A DNA stretch of 64,000 bases from Pedobacter jeongneungensis. GTDB lineage: Bacteria; Bacteroidota; Bacteroidia; Sphingobacteriales; Sphingobacteriaceae. Below, piece after piece: positions 17,831 to 24,692 of the stretch (its first letter is position 1; the number at the start of each line of letters is the position of its first letter). Location of the stretch: assembly GCF_000633455.1 (NCBI RefSeq), contig NZ_AYMG01000014.1, positions 1-64,000 on the forward strand. The letters run 5' to 3'. The notes beneath the pieces were generated by a model. That model was given only the letters and a program-made list of their open reading frames with translations, ran no database searches and had not been told where the DNA came from. Made by a program: the position numbers and the translations under genes.

Positions 17831-19012
17831 CTAATCTGTTTTTTTGCTGATCAAAGCCCATAGTCCCAATATAGGCCCGATTGCTAAAACCATATAAAGA
17901 TATTGAACATTGAGCTGTTTTGATAATAAACTGACTACCTGGATACTGATAATCGTGATGGCAAAACCAATGCAGTTTACTAATGTTAGCGAAGTTCCCC
18001 GCAAACTCTCTGGTGCATTTTTGGCAATTAAGGAAGAAAAAAGTGGCGAATCGGCTGTACCGGATAAACCCCAGCAAAATAAAAAGATAAGGAAAAGGTA
18101 AGCTGAGCCGCTGAAAAGAAAAATGGGAGAAAGCAGACAGCATAAGCCTGAAATAGCCAGTGCAATGGTTGCTATTCTTTTTGTACCAAATTTTTGCGAT
18201 AACATACCACCAATCATACAGGATATTCCGCCTGATGCAATAACCAAAAATGAAAATAATGGGATATTTAAAGTCGAAAAAGGATGTTTGCTGTTAAAAA
18301 GCATTAGCATGCCAGGCAGAAAAGCCCAGAAAGTATAGAGTTCCCACATGTGGCCAAAATAACCGAAAGCTGCCGACCGGAACCCCGGCTTTTTAAAACC
18401 ACTGAGGCAGGAACGAAAATTGAATTTCTGACCAACTGTTCTGAACGGGCCATTCGGTACGAATAATAAAATCGCAAGCGCACCAATGATCGACAAAGCT
18501 GAAGTAGCAAAAATGACATACTGCCAGGGGAAACTCGCCGTAAATGTTTTTAATAGATGTGGAAAAGCAGTTCCAAATACCAGCGCACCGACCAAAAAGC
18601 CCAACGATTTGCCGAGACCTTCTTTAAAATAATCGGAAGCGATTTTCATTCCAACCGGATAAATCCCGGCAAGCATAAAACCGGTTAAAAACCGGAAGAG
18701 CAATAATAAATGCACATCGGATAATTCGAGGCAGATGCCCAGGTTAAACAATGCAGCTGCAATTCCACAGATAAAGAACACTTTTGAGGGTGAAAAAATA
18801 TCTGAAATGGCAAAAAACGCAAAAACTAAAGTGCCGCTGATAAAGCCAAATTGTACCATGCTGGTAAGGTTGGCCAAAAGGTTCGTTTCATGAGGGAAGT
18901 TTTTAACAATATCGGGTAATACGGCATTACCCGCAAACCACAAAGAAGTGCAAAGGAATTGCGCAATAACGATTGTGGGGAGAATGTATTTAGTTATTTT
19001 AGTGCTGTTCAT
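17831..19012 (-). CDS. MFS transporter
   Basis: A 393-residue major facilitator protein with about 12 hydrophobic segments, starting with KYILPTIVIAQFLCTSLWFAGN. The inner-membrane carrier's substrate cannot be read; the N-terminal LWFAGNAVLP pattern occurs in uncharacterised MFS carriers of the CynX/YbfB-like range. A TTG at 19030 opens a longer frame, but ATG at 19012 (MNSTKITKY) is preferred. It ends KKTD just before 17831. The neighbours do not suggest a substrate: sulfurtransferase downstream and PdxA upstream, each separated by more than 130 bp. Confidence 0.8.
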   Translation of the reverse strand: MNSTKITKYILPTIVIAQFLCTSLWFAGNAVLPDIVKNFPHETNLLANLTSMVQFGFISGTLVFAFFAISDIFSPSKVFFICGIAAALFNLGICLELSDVHLLLLFRFLTGFMLAGIYPVGMKIASDYFKEGLGKSLGFLVGALVFGTAFPHLLKTFTASFPWQYVIFATSALSIIGALAILLFVPNGPFRTVGQKFNFRSCLSGFKKPGFRSAAFGYFGHMWELYTFWAFLPGMLMLFNSKHPFSTLNIPLFSFLVIASGGISCMIGGMLSQKFGTKRIATIALAISGLCCLLSPIFLFSGSAYLFLIFLFCWGLSGTADSPLFSSLIAKNAPESLRGTSLTLVNCIGFAITIISIQVVSLLSKQLNVQYLYMVLAIGPILGLWALISKKTD

Positions 19013-19039
19013 TTTTAATTTAGTGCACAATTTTAACTA

Positions 19040-19280
19040 AAATAAACCTGATTGGACGAAAAGCCCCAATTCTTCATTGGGCTTGTAGGGAAAGCAGGGC
19101 TTTCGGAACCGATGGAACACAAGGCCTTGCTTTTCAAAAAAAAATCGACCACCTAGGCCACCTTAGTATATCTGAGTTATAGAAAGTCTGGGGTCGGGTG
19201 TCCGAAGTCAGGGGCCATGGTTGTTTAGCCTATAGCTTATCTGCTTTGGTCTTTCAGCTTTAACCTTTCTGCTCTTTAAA
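19040..19280. repeat. Composite intergenic repeats between MFS and pdxA
   Basis: No gene. A hairpin AAGCCCCAAT / ATTGGGCTT lies at 19061-19084 and is followed by an AGGGCTTTCGGAACCGATGG segment akin to the element at 43741-43840. Bases 19190-19215 contain AGTC/GGTC words. Bases 19241-19270 (TGCTTTGGTCTTTCAGCTTT and onward) are an almost exact inverted copy of 43650-43679. Confidence 0.55.
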
Positions 19281-19293
19281 AACTTTCTACCTC

Positions 19294-20373
19294 CTAAGAA
19301 GCATCATCTTTAATATCGAACTGTGTTTCTACAACTTTACCGCCCGAACGTAATTGGTTAGCCAACATTTCTTCCTGTTCTCTGCGGTTTTTTACAATAT
19401 GGATGGCCGAAAATAGCGCTTCGGTAAAAGAAGTAGAATCAGCAAGATCTTTACCTGCAATATCGTAACCGGTACCATGATCGGGAGAGGTACGTACAAA
19501 GTTTAAACCTGCTGTATAGTTTACGCCATTATGGAAAGCCAAAGTTTTAAAGGGAATTAAACCCTGATCGTGGTACATGGCCAAAACGGCATCAAACTGT
19601 TTGTAACTACCATTGCCGAAAAAACCATCGGCAGGGTATGGACCAAAACAAACAATACCTTTATCGTAAGCTTCCTGAATGGCAGGAGTAATGATTTCAG
19701 CTTCTTCGGTACCTAATAATCCGTTATCGCTTGCATGTGGGTTTAAACCCAAAACAGCAATTTTCGGCTTTTCGATCCAGAAATCTTTTTTCAGACTTTC
19801 GTTTATTAGCTTTAGTTTACTGATGATCTTGTCTTTCGTAATTGAGGTTGGAACATCCTTTACAGGGATATGACCGGTAACTACACCCACGCGTAAATTT
19901 TCGCTAATCAGAAACATCAATACATCTTTACTTCCGCTTTTTTTCTGTAAGTATTCGGTATGTCCCGGAAAAGCAAAAGTTTCTGATTGAATGTTATGTT
20001 TGTTGATCGGGGCTGTAACCAAAGCATCGATATCACCGTTTACCAGGTCGGCGGTTGCCCGTTCTAACGATAAAAGTGCATATTTTCCGCCTGTTGCAGT
20101 AACCTGCCCCAATTCGATTTTTACGTCTTCTTCCCAGCAATTGATCATGTTTGCCTTTTTAGGCTGCGCCTGATTGGCATGATTAACCACGTTAAAACTG
20201 AAATCGCCAAGGTTATTTGCTTTTCTGTGAAAAGATGAAACCTTGGTATGGCCATAAACAATTGGTGTACAATAATTTAAAATAGCAGGATTGGATAATG
20301 TTTTAATGATTACCTCTAAACCTATGCCGTTTACGTCGCCTATACTGATGCCAATTTTAAGTTTATCGCTCAT
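19294..20373 (-). CDS. pdxA: 4-hydroxythreonine-4-phosphate dehydrogenase
   Basis: A 359-residue PdxA, an NAD-dependent metal enzyme of vitamin B6 synthesis (DXP-dependent route). The start SDKLKIGISIGDVNGIGLEV, the motif VTAPINKHNI near residue 130, FPGHTEYL and the metal-site YHDQGLIPFK near 275 all match. It oxidises 4-phosphohydroxythreonine, whose product is condensed by PdxJ. The length is slightly above E. coli PdxA because of a C-terminal acidic tail (DIKDDAS). Divergent from ksgA with 194 bp between the starts. In many bacteria pdxA and ksgA are neighbours, as here. Confidence 0.94.
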   Translation of the reverse strand: MSDKLKIGISIGDVNGIGLEVIIKTLSNPAILNYCTPIVYGHTKVSSFHRKANNLGDFSFNVVNHANQAQPKKANMINCWEEDVKIELGQVTATGGKYALLSLERATADLVNGDIDALVTAPINKHNIQSETFAFPGHTEYLQKKSGSKDVLMFLISENLRVGVVTGHIPVKDVPTSITKDKIISKLKLINESLKKDFWIEKPKIAVLGLNPHASDNGLLGTEEAEIITPAIQEAYDKGIVCFGPYPADGFFGNGSYKQFDAVLAMYHDQGLIPFKTLAFHNGVNYTAGLNFVRTSPDHGTGYDIAGKDLADSTSFTEALFSAIHIVKNRREQEEMLANQLRSGGKVVETQFDIKDDAS

Positions 20374-20567
20374 AATTACTGGAAAATTTTAGCGCAAATT
20401 ACTGATTTTCGTTTAAACAGGTGCTTACCGGATAAAAATTAGTTATTTTGTATAAAATAGAGTTGCTATAGAAACACGGTTTGCAGAGAGGAGAGATAGT
20501 GTTATCCCATTACTAAACCTAATTTTTCTGTGGTTTCTGTGCCTCCGTGGCAAAATAAAGCGTAAAG

Positions 20568-21353
20568 ATGAGTTTAGTAAAAGCAAAAAAACATTTAGGT
20601 CAGCATTTTTTAACCGACAAAGGCATTGCCAATCGCATTGTTGAGGCTTTGGTGAGTACCAATAAATACCATCAGGTTTTAGAGGTAGGACCAGGGATGG
20701 GAATTTTATCTGACTTTTTGTTGCAACGTAAAGACCTGGAAACTTATCTGATTGATATCGATACAGAGTCTTTCCATTTTTTGAATGAAAAATATCCTCA
20801 GCTTGGCGACCGCTTAATTAATGGTGATTTTTTAAAACTCAATTTTGACGATATTTTTCCTGAAAAATTCGCCATTATCGGTAATTTTCCATATAATATC
20901 TCATCGCAGATCTTATTTAAGATTTTAGATAACCGCCATAAGGTGGTAGAAATGGTGGGCATGTTTCAAAAGGAAGTAGCACAACGTTGTGCAGCGCCTG
21001 CAGGGAATAAAGAATACGGTATTTTGAGTGTGTTTCTTCAGGCTTATTATAAAATAGAATACCTGTTTACCGTTAAACCAGGGACGTTTAATCCACCACC
21101 AAAGGTACATTCAGCCGTAATTCGCTTAACCCGCAATGAAGTGGAGGCTTTAGACTGCGACGAAAAATTATTCTGGCGTGTAGTGAAAGCGGGTTTTAAT
21201 CAGCGGAGAAAAACCTTGCGTAATGCTGTTTCTGCGGTAATGCCAAAAGATAAAATGGACGATCATATCTATTTTGAGAAGCGTGCCGAGCAATTAACCG
21301 TGGCAGATTTTGTGGCGTTAACGCAGCATGTGAGCAAGTTGATGCAACCTTAA
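20568..21353 (+). CDS. rsmA: 16S rRNA dimethyladenosine transferase
   Basis: A 261-residue KsgA/RsmA that dimethylates two adjacent adenines near the 3' end of 16S rRNA, a late step in small-subunit assembly. The SAM motif EVGPGMGILSDFL is at about 41-53 and the catalytic NFPYNISS (NLPY type) at about 111-118. The basic N-terminus KAKKHLGQHFL is the family signature. Cytosolic. It is divergent from pdxA; upstream bases carry TCTGTGG words but no clear promoter box. The next gene, a small lipoprotein, starts 41 bp downstream. Confidence 0.95.
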   Translation: MSLVKAKKHLGQHFLTDKGIANRIVEALVSTNKYHQVLEVGPGMGILSDFLLQRKDLETYLIDIDTESFHFLNEKYPQLGDRLINGDFLKLNFDDIFPEKFAIIGNFPYNISSQILFKILDNRHKVVEMVGMFQKEVAQRCAAPAGNKEYGILSVFLQAYYKIEYLFTVKPGTFNPPPKVHSAVIRLTRNEVEALDCDEKLFWRVVKAGFNQRRKTLRNAVSAVMPKDKMDDHIYFEKRAEQLTVADFVALTQHVSKLMQP

Positions 21354-21394
21354 GTTTTAATTACTCGTCTATCTGAAATAAATTAACGCCTGAC

Positions 21395-21757
21395 ATGAAA
21401 AATCAAATTAAGACCGCTTTTAGTATCTTTTTGTTATCCATAATAATGATTAGCTGTTCCTCTTTACATATGGATACTAAGTCGTTATATATTATGAAAC
21501 CTTTGGCTCCAGGTAAAAAGTTATTAATATATCTGGAGGACAGATCCGCATTCGATATGGATATTAAAAATGCTACAATGGATACTTTAGTACTTAAAAG
21601 GACGGGTCATGAAGATCAGATAATAATAAATAAGCAGATTTCGATAGCGGTGGTTGAGAGAAGTGATGTTGAAATATTAAACCTGTCAAAGAAAAATATT
21701 AAGACGGTTGTACGGGTATATAACCATAAATCAAAAGTTATTAATGAAATCAAGTAG
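21395..21757 (+). CDS. Small lipoprotein of unknown function
   Basis: A 120-residue protein with signal peptide and lipobox MISC at residues 18-21. I do not recognise a family. After the lipobox the mature part of about 100 residues is beta-prone, with strands such as KLLIYLEDRS, DTLVLKRTG and QIIINKQISIAVVERS, and ends in basic residues. It could be a small beta-barrel or sandwich facing the periplasm. The position after ksgA and before the thioredoxin-fold gene suggests no function. The ATG is well placed before the hydrophobic core. Confidence 0.6.
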   Translation: MKNQIKTAFSIFLLSIIMISCSSLHMDTKSLYIMKPLAPGKKLLIYLEDRSAFDMDIKNATMDTLVLKRTGHEDQIIINKQISIAVVERSDVEILNLSKKNIKTVVRVYNHKSKVINEIK

Positions 21758-21868
21758 GCTTTAAATCGCAAGCTTTTTCATTATTTAGGCTTAATATATC
21801 AAATTGCAAAGCCATGATCATTTTCAGCTAATTTCTCCTTTCCTTTGCGCTGTAATTTTAAGGAAAAC

Positions 21869-22468
21869 ATGATAAATTATCGCGAAATTTTTGAACAACA
21901 AGGACTTGATTATTTAACCTACCGTGCACTGATTGACCAACTTCTGTTAGAGGGAAAGGCCACTGGCGATGTCACTTACGATTTGCACTACACTAAAATG
22001 AATGTGCAGCGCATGAATCGCGTGGATAAAACGGTTAGCTTAAATGATGAGTTGACTTCAACTATTGAACATCTTAAAGAAAATTATAAATTTCTGGTAA
22101 TTACCGAAGGCTGGTGTGGCGATGCCGCTCAAATAGTTCCGGTGTTCAATAAAATCGCAACGGCATCATTAGGTAAAATAGATCTGAAATTTGTGCTTAG
22201 AGATAAAAATCTGCCCTTAATAGATGCGCATTTAACCAATGGTGGAAGGGCTATTCCCGTTTTAATTGTGTTAAACGAATCAGCAGATCAAGTTTTAGGC
22301 ACCTGGGGCCCAAGACCACAAATTTTACAGGAACTTTTAAAAGAGTGGAAAAAAGAAAACACTGAAATGCCAATTTTAGCAGAAAAACTTCACGGCTGGT
22401 ATGCTAAAGATAAAACGCAAACCACGCAGGCTGGGTTAATAAATCTTTTGAAAAGATTGGAGAATTAA
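21869..22468 (+). CDS. Thioredoxin-fold protein with a single active-site cysteine
   Basis: A 199-residue cytosolic protein of the thioredoxin_9-like group. The active-site region reads EGWCGDAAQ (about residue 80 onward): the first Cys is kept but the second is Ala (CGDA instead of CxxC). Later cis-Pro is present in GGRAIPVLIV. The family carries this motif widely, so it is probably not a recent loss; a monothiol role is inferred. An in-frame TTG at 21845 is possible, but ATG at 21869 has an AAGGA sequence a few bases upstream. Its stop abuts the stop of the convergent RelE-type gene with no gap. Confidence 0.75.
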   Translation: MINYREIFEQQGLDYLTYRALIDQLLLEGKATGDVTYDLHYTKMNVQRMNRVDKTVSLNDELTSTIEHLKENYKFLVITEGWCGDAAQIVPVFNKIATASLGKIDLKFVLRDKNLPLIDAHLTNGGRAIPVLIVLNESADQVLGTWGPRPQILQELLKEWKKENTEMPILAEKLHGWYAKDKTQTTQAGLINLLKRLEN

Positions 22469-22798
22469 TTATTCCTCAATTGATTTTAAAACTGCTTCAA
22501 GTTGTTTCTCTGCAATAGAATCCCGTTCTGATTTATCATAAATAGATAAAAGATAAATTATTTCATTAACGACACGTATTTTAGTGATTAACCTAACGCC
22601 TCCCGACTTACCTTTTCCTTTACTAGAAATGGCTATTCTTATCTTGTAACAATCGTTACCGATAGGAATGCCCTGTGTTGGGTTTGTCTTAAGATTTTCT
22701 ACAAAAGTAATAACATCACTTTTTGCAGATTTATGTTTTTTACAGAGTTTTTTGAATTCTTTATTGAATAGGGATGATGTAAATACATCAAATTTCAT
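22469..22798 (-). CDS. RelE/ParE-superfamily toxin
   Basis: A 109-residue basic protein with the RelE-like fold signature: an N-terminal helix pair (SSLFNKEFKKLCKKHKS), the strand block KIRIAISSKGKGKSGG, then IYLLSIYDKSE near residue 88. This is the Bacteroidota RelE/HigB-type group. RelE toxins are usually ribosome-dependent mRNA endonucleases, but the target here is unknown. Its ATG overlaps the antitoxin gene by 11 bp, so antitoxin comes first and translation is likely coupled. The stop is immediately adjacent to the stop of the thioredoxin-fold gene. Confidence 0.8.
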   Translation of the reverse strand: MKFDVFTSSLFNKEFKKLCKKHKSAKSDVITFVENLKTNPTQGIPIGNDCYKIRIAISSKGKGKSGGVRLITKIRVVNEIIYLLSIYDKSERDSIAEKQLEAVLKSIEE

Positions 22799-22994
22799 TT
22801 ATTAAATCCTCAAACTTTTTTAAGTTTATTTTTCCTTTTTCCGCTAATTCTGTCTCTTTATAAGCATTTGCTAGATCATTAAGATATTTTTCATTTGATT
22901 GCTCAATGTTCTTAATCTTAATTCCTTTAATACTCTTCAATGTCTCCAGAATTGAAAAAGCATTATCATCCTTTATTTCTAATGTAACTTGCAT
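22788..22994 (-). CDS. Antitoxin of the RelE-type pair
   Basis: A 68-residue protein upstream of and overlapping the toxin. The N-terminal strand MQVTLEIKDDNAFSILETL has the alternating pattern also seen in the orphan protein at 4717-4932. The C-terminal helix (about 35-68) is charged and would wrap the toxin. No helix-turn-helix or ribbon-helix-helix is evident, so DNA binding is uncertain. A near-consensus -7 box (TATCTTTA, minus strand of 23012-23019) sits 18 bases before the ATG. The antitoxin function is inferred from size, order and overlap. Confidence 0.7.
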   Translation of the reverse strand: MQVTLEIKDDNAFSILETLKSIKGIKIKNIEQSNEKYLNDLANAYKETELAEKGKINLKKFEDLINEI

Positions 22995-23049
22995 AGCTCT
23001 AATTACTTATTTAAAGATAGTGATTTTGTTTCTTTAAAGAAAGTCACAT

Positions 23050-23331
23050 TTAATCAACAGAAACAGTCAAGCCTTCTTGTTGTAAAATTTTGCGGTATAC
23101 CTCCATTTCAGTAAATGATCCTTCTAAAACAGGACATTTACCTTCATTATGCACTTTCCATGCAATTTTTTCGGCCTGCGATTCGTTATAATCGAGGTAT
23201 TTCATCATGCAGTAAATCACGTGATCAAAGGTATTGATATCATCATTCCACAAAATAAGGCGATGTACGGTTTTTAGGGAAGTTAAAATTTCTTCGAGCG
23301 TAAAGGTCTCTTCTTTGGTTTCTGTAGACAT
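23050..23331 (-). CDS. clpS: ClpS adaptor protein
   Basis: A 93-residue ClpS. The family core LILWNDDINTFDHVIYCM (about 25-42) and the C-terminal helix with AEKIAWKVHNEGKCPV are present. ClpS binds N-degron substrates and passes them to the ClpAP/ClpCP protease. The N-terminal 20 residues are acidic and flexible (STETKEETFTLEEI), as expected for the tail that enters the Clp ATPase. Cytosolic. A -7 box ends 5 bases before the ATG, suggesting a leaderless message. Neither clpA nor clpP is in the window. Confidence 0.92.
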   Translation of the reverse strand: MSTETKEETFTLEEILTSLKTVHRLILWNDDINTFDHVIYCMMKYLDYNESQAEKIAWKVHNEGKCPVLEGSFTEMEVYRKILQQEGLTVSVD

Positions 23332-23335
23332 GGTG

Positions 23336-23343
23336 CAAAAATA
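23336..23343 (-). promoter_or_regulatory. Predicted -7 box touching the clpS start
   Basis: TATTTTTG on the minus strand matches TAnnTTTG and ends 5 bases before the ATG at 23331, so transcription would start at or near the A of the ATG. Confidence 0.45.
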
Positions 23344-23353
23344 AACAATAATT

Positions 23354-23440
23354 TAGAAGATTTGAGACATTAGATCTGAGATATTAGATTTTAGGACGTT
23401 AGGATAAAATCTCACCTCTCAAATCTCACCTCTCATATCT
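23354..23440. repeat. Word tract between clpS and the KAS III gene
   Basis: Left half repeats TTAGATnTGAGA-like words, right half the complements TCTCACC and CTCAAATCTCACC. AGATTTGAGA (23358-23367) pairs with 23417-23426. Lies between divergent genes, so not a terminator. Confidence 0.55.
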
Positions 23441-23453
23441 TTTTTTAATTAAC

Positions 23454-23461
23454 TAACTTTG
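23454..23461 (+). promoter_or_regulatory. Predicted -7 box of the second KAS III gene
   Basis: TAACTTTG matches TAnnTTTG, 27 bases before the ATG at 23488; the leader would be about 22 bases. No clear -33 TTG. Confidence 0.45.
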
Positions 23462-23487
23462 CTAACCAAATAATAATAAATACGAGC

Positions 23488-24534
23488 ATGCACCAGTCTA
23501 AAATTGCAGGAATAGGTTATTACGTTCCTAAAAATGTATATACCAACGATGATTTAAGTCGTTTTATGGATACTAACGATGCGTGGATCCAGGAGCGTAC
23601 CGGAATTAAAGAACGTCGTTTTGCCGATCGTAACGAGGAAACCACCACCACAATGGGCATTGAAGCAGCTAAAATTGCGATCGAGAGGGCTGGAATTACC
23701 GTTAAAGATGTCGATTTTATTGTTTTTGCAACCCTTAGTCCTGATTATTATTTCCCAGGTTGCGGTGTATTATTGCAACGCGAAATGGGCATGGGTGAAA
23801 TTGGTGCGCTCGATATTCGTAACCAATGTTCTGGCTTTGTATATGCCCTTTCAGTGGCCGATCAGTTTGTAAAAACCGGCATGTATAAAAATGTGCTGGT
23901 GGTGGGCAGCGAAAAACACTCCTTTGCAATGGATTTCGAAACCCGTAGCCGCAATGTATCGGTAATTTTTGGTGATGGTGCAGGAGCGGTAGTATTGCAG
24001 CCTACAGATGAGCCAGGAAAAGGAATTTTAAGCACACATTTACATAGTGACGGTGCCGATGCAGAAATTTTGGCCATGTATTACCCAGGTTCTCACGCCA
24101 ATAAATGGTTAAAAGATAAACCAGCTTACCCGGAACAGGAATTGGGCGGGTTATTTATGACGAATGAAATTTTAGAAAGCGGTGCCGCCTTACCTTACAT
24201 GGATGGTCCGGCAGTTTTCAAAAAAGCGGTGGTGAAATTTCCGGAAGTAATTAAAGAAGCGTTGGCAGCAAATAACTTAACCGAAAAAGATATTGATATG
24301 CTGGTGCCACACCAGGCAAACTTGCGTATTAGTCAATATGTACAACAACTGTTGGGCTTGAGCGACGATCAGGTTTTTAACAATATCCAAAAATATGGCA
24401 ATACAACAGCCGCTTCTGTTCCGATTGCTTTATGCGAAGCATGGGAAGCTGGCAAAATTAAAGACGGCGATCTGGTTTGCCTCGCTGCATTCGGTTCGGG
24501 CTTTACCTGGGCAAGTGCGCTGATTAGGTGGTAG
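23488..24534 (+). CDS. Second 3-oxoacyl-ACP synthase III-like enzyme
   Basis: A 348-residue KAS III paralogue. The catalytic Cys114 is in IRNQCSGFVYA, His in VPHQANLRI (about 272) and Asn in KYGNTTAAS (about 302), so it should be active. It is longer than FabH (332) through extra residues around 195-225 (PGSHANKWLKDKPAYPEQE), near the substrate tunnel, suggesting a different acyl substrate. Possible roles are an alternative fatty-acid starter or a secondary lipid or pigment pathway, but no such genes flank it. Monocistronic, with its own -7 box and a repeat-rich 3' region. Confidence 0.85.
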   Translation: MHQSKIAGIGYYVPKNVYTNDDLSRFMDTNDAWIQERTGIKERRFADRNEETTTTMGIEAAKIAIERAGITVKDVDFIVFATLSPDYYFPGCGVLLQREMGMGEIGALDIRNQCSGFVYALSVADQFVKTGMYKNVLVVGSEKHSFAMDFETRSRNVSVIFGDGAGAVVLQPTDEPGKGILSTHLHSDGADAEILAMYYPGSHANKWLKDKPAYPEQELGGLFMTNEILESGAALPYMDGPAVFKKAVVKFPEVIKEALAANNLTEKDIDMLVPHQANLRISQYVQQLLGLSDDQVFNNIQKYGNTTAASVPIALCEAWEAGKIKDGDLVCLAAFGSGFTWASALIRW

Positions 24535-24543
24535 CTGTAGATT

Positions 24544-24585
24544 CGTTATTTCGAGCGGAGCGTAGCGAAGTCGAAAAATCTGGGG
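24544..24585. repeat. REP-like repeat after the KAS III gene
   Basis: GTTATTTCGAGCGGAGCG followed by TAGCGAAGTCGAAAAATCT is the common Bacteroidota half-palindrome; its inner arms TTCGAGCGGAGCGTAGCG / CGAAGTCGAA can fold on themselves. Related to 60026-60058. Confidence 0.6.
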
Positions 24586-24618
24586 CATTGATATAACCTA
24601 AGCACCTTATTTATTTAC

Positions 24619-24681
24619 CATTAAGAAGTTAAGAACATTAAGTTTTTAGTACATTTTCTTAATTACCTTAACTTCTTAATG
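24619..24681. terminator. Bidirectional hairpin between convergent genes
   Basis: CATTAAGAAGTTAAG (24619-24633) pairs perfectly with CTTAACTTCTTAATG (24667-24681). The 33-base loop repeats the word ATTAAG. It lies between the KAS III gene and the convergent 816-residue gene, and could end both. Confidence 0.55.
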
Positions 24682-24692
24682 ATAAAAACCAT

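Noticed and set aside
17766..18143. 125-residue gene overlapping the MFS C-terminus
   Set aside because: It is another frame on the same strand as the MFS gene and has no recognisable domain.
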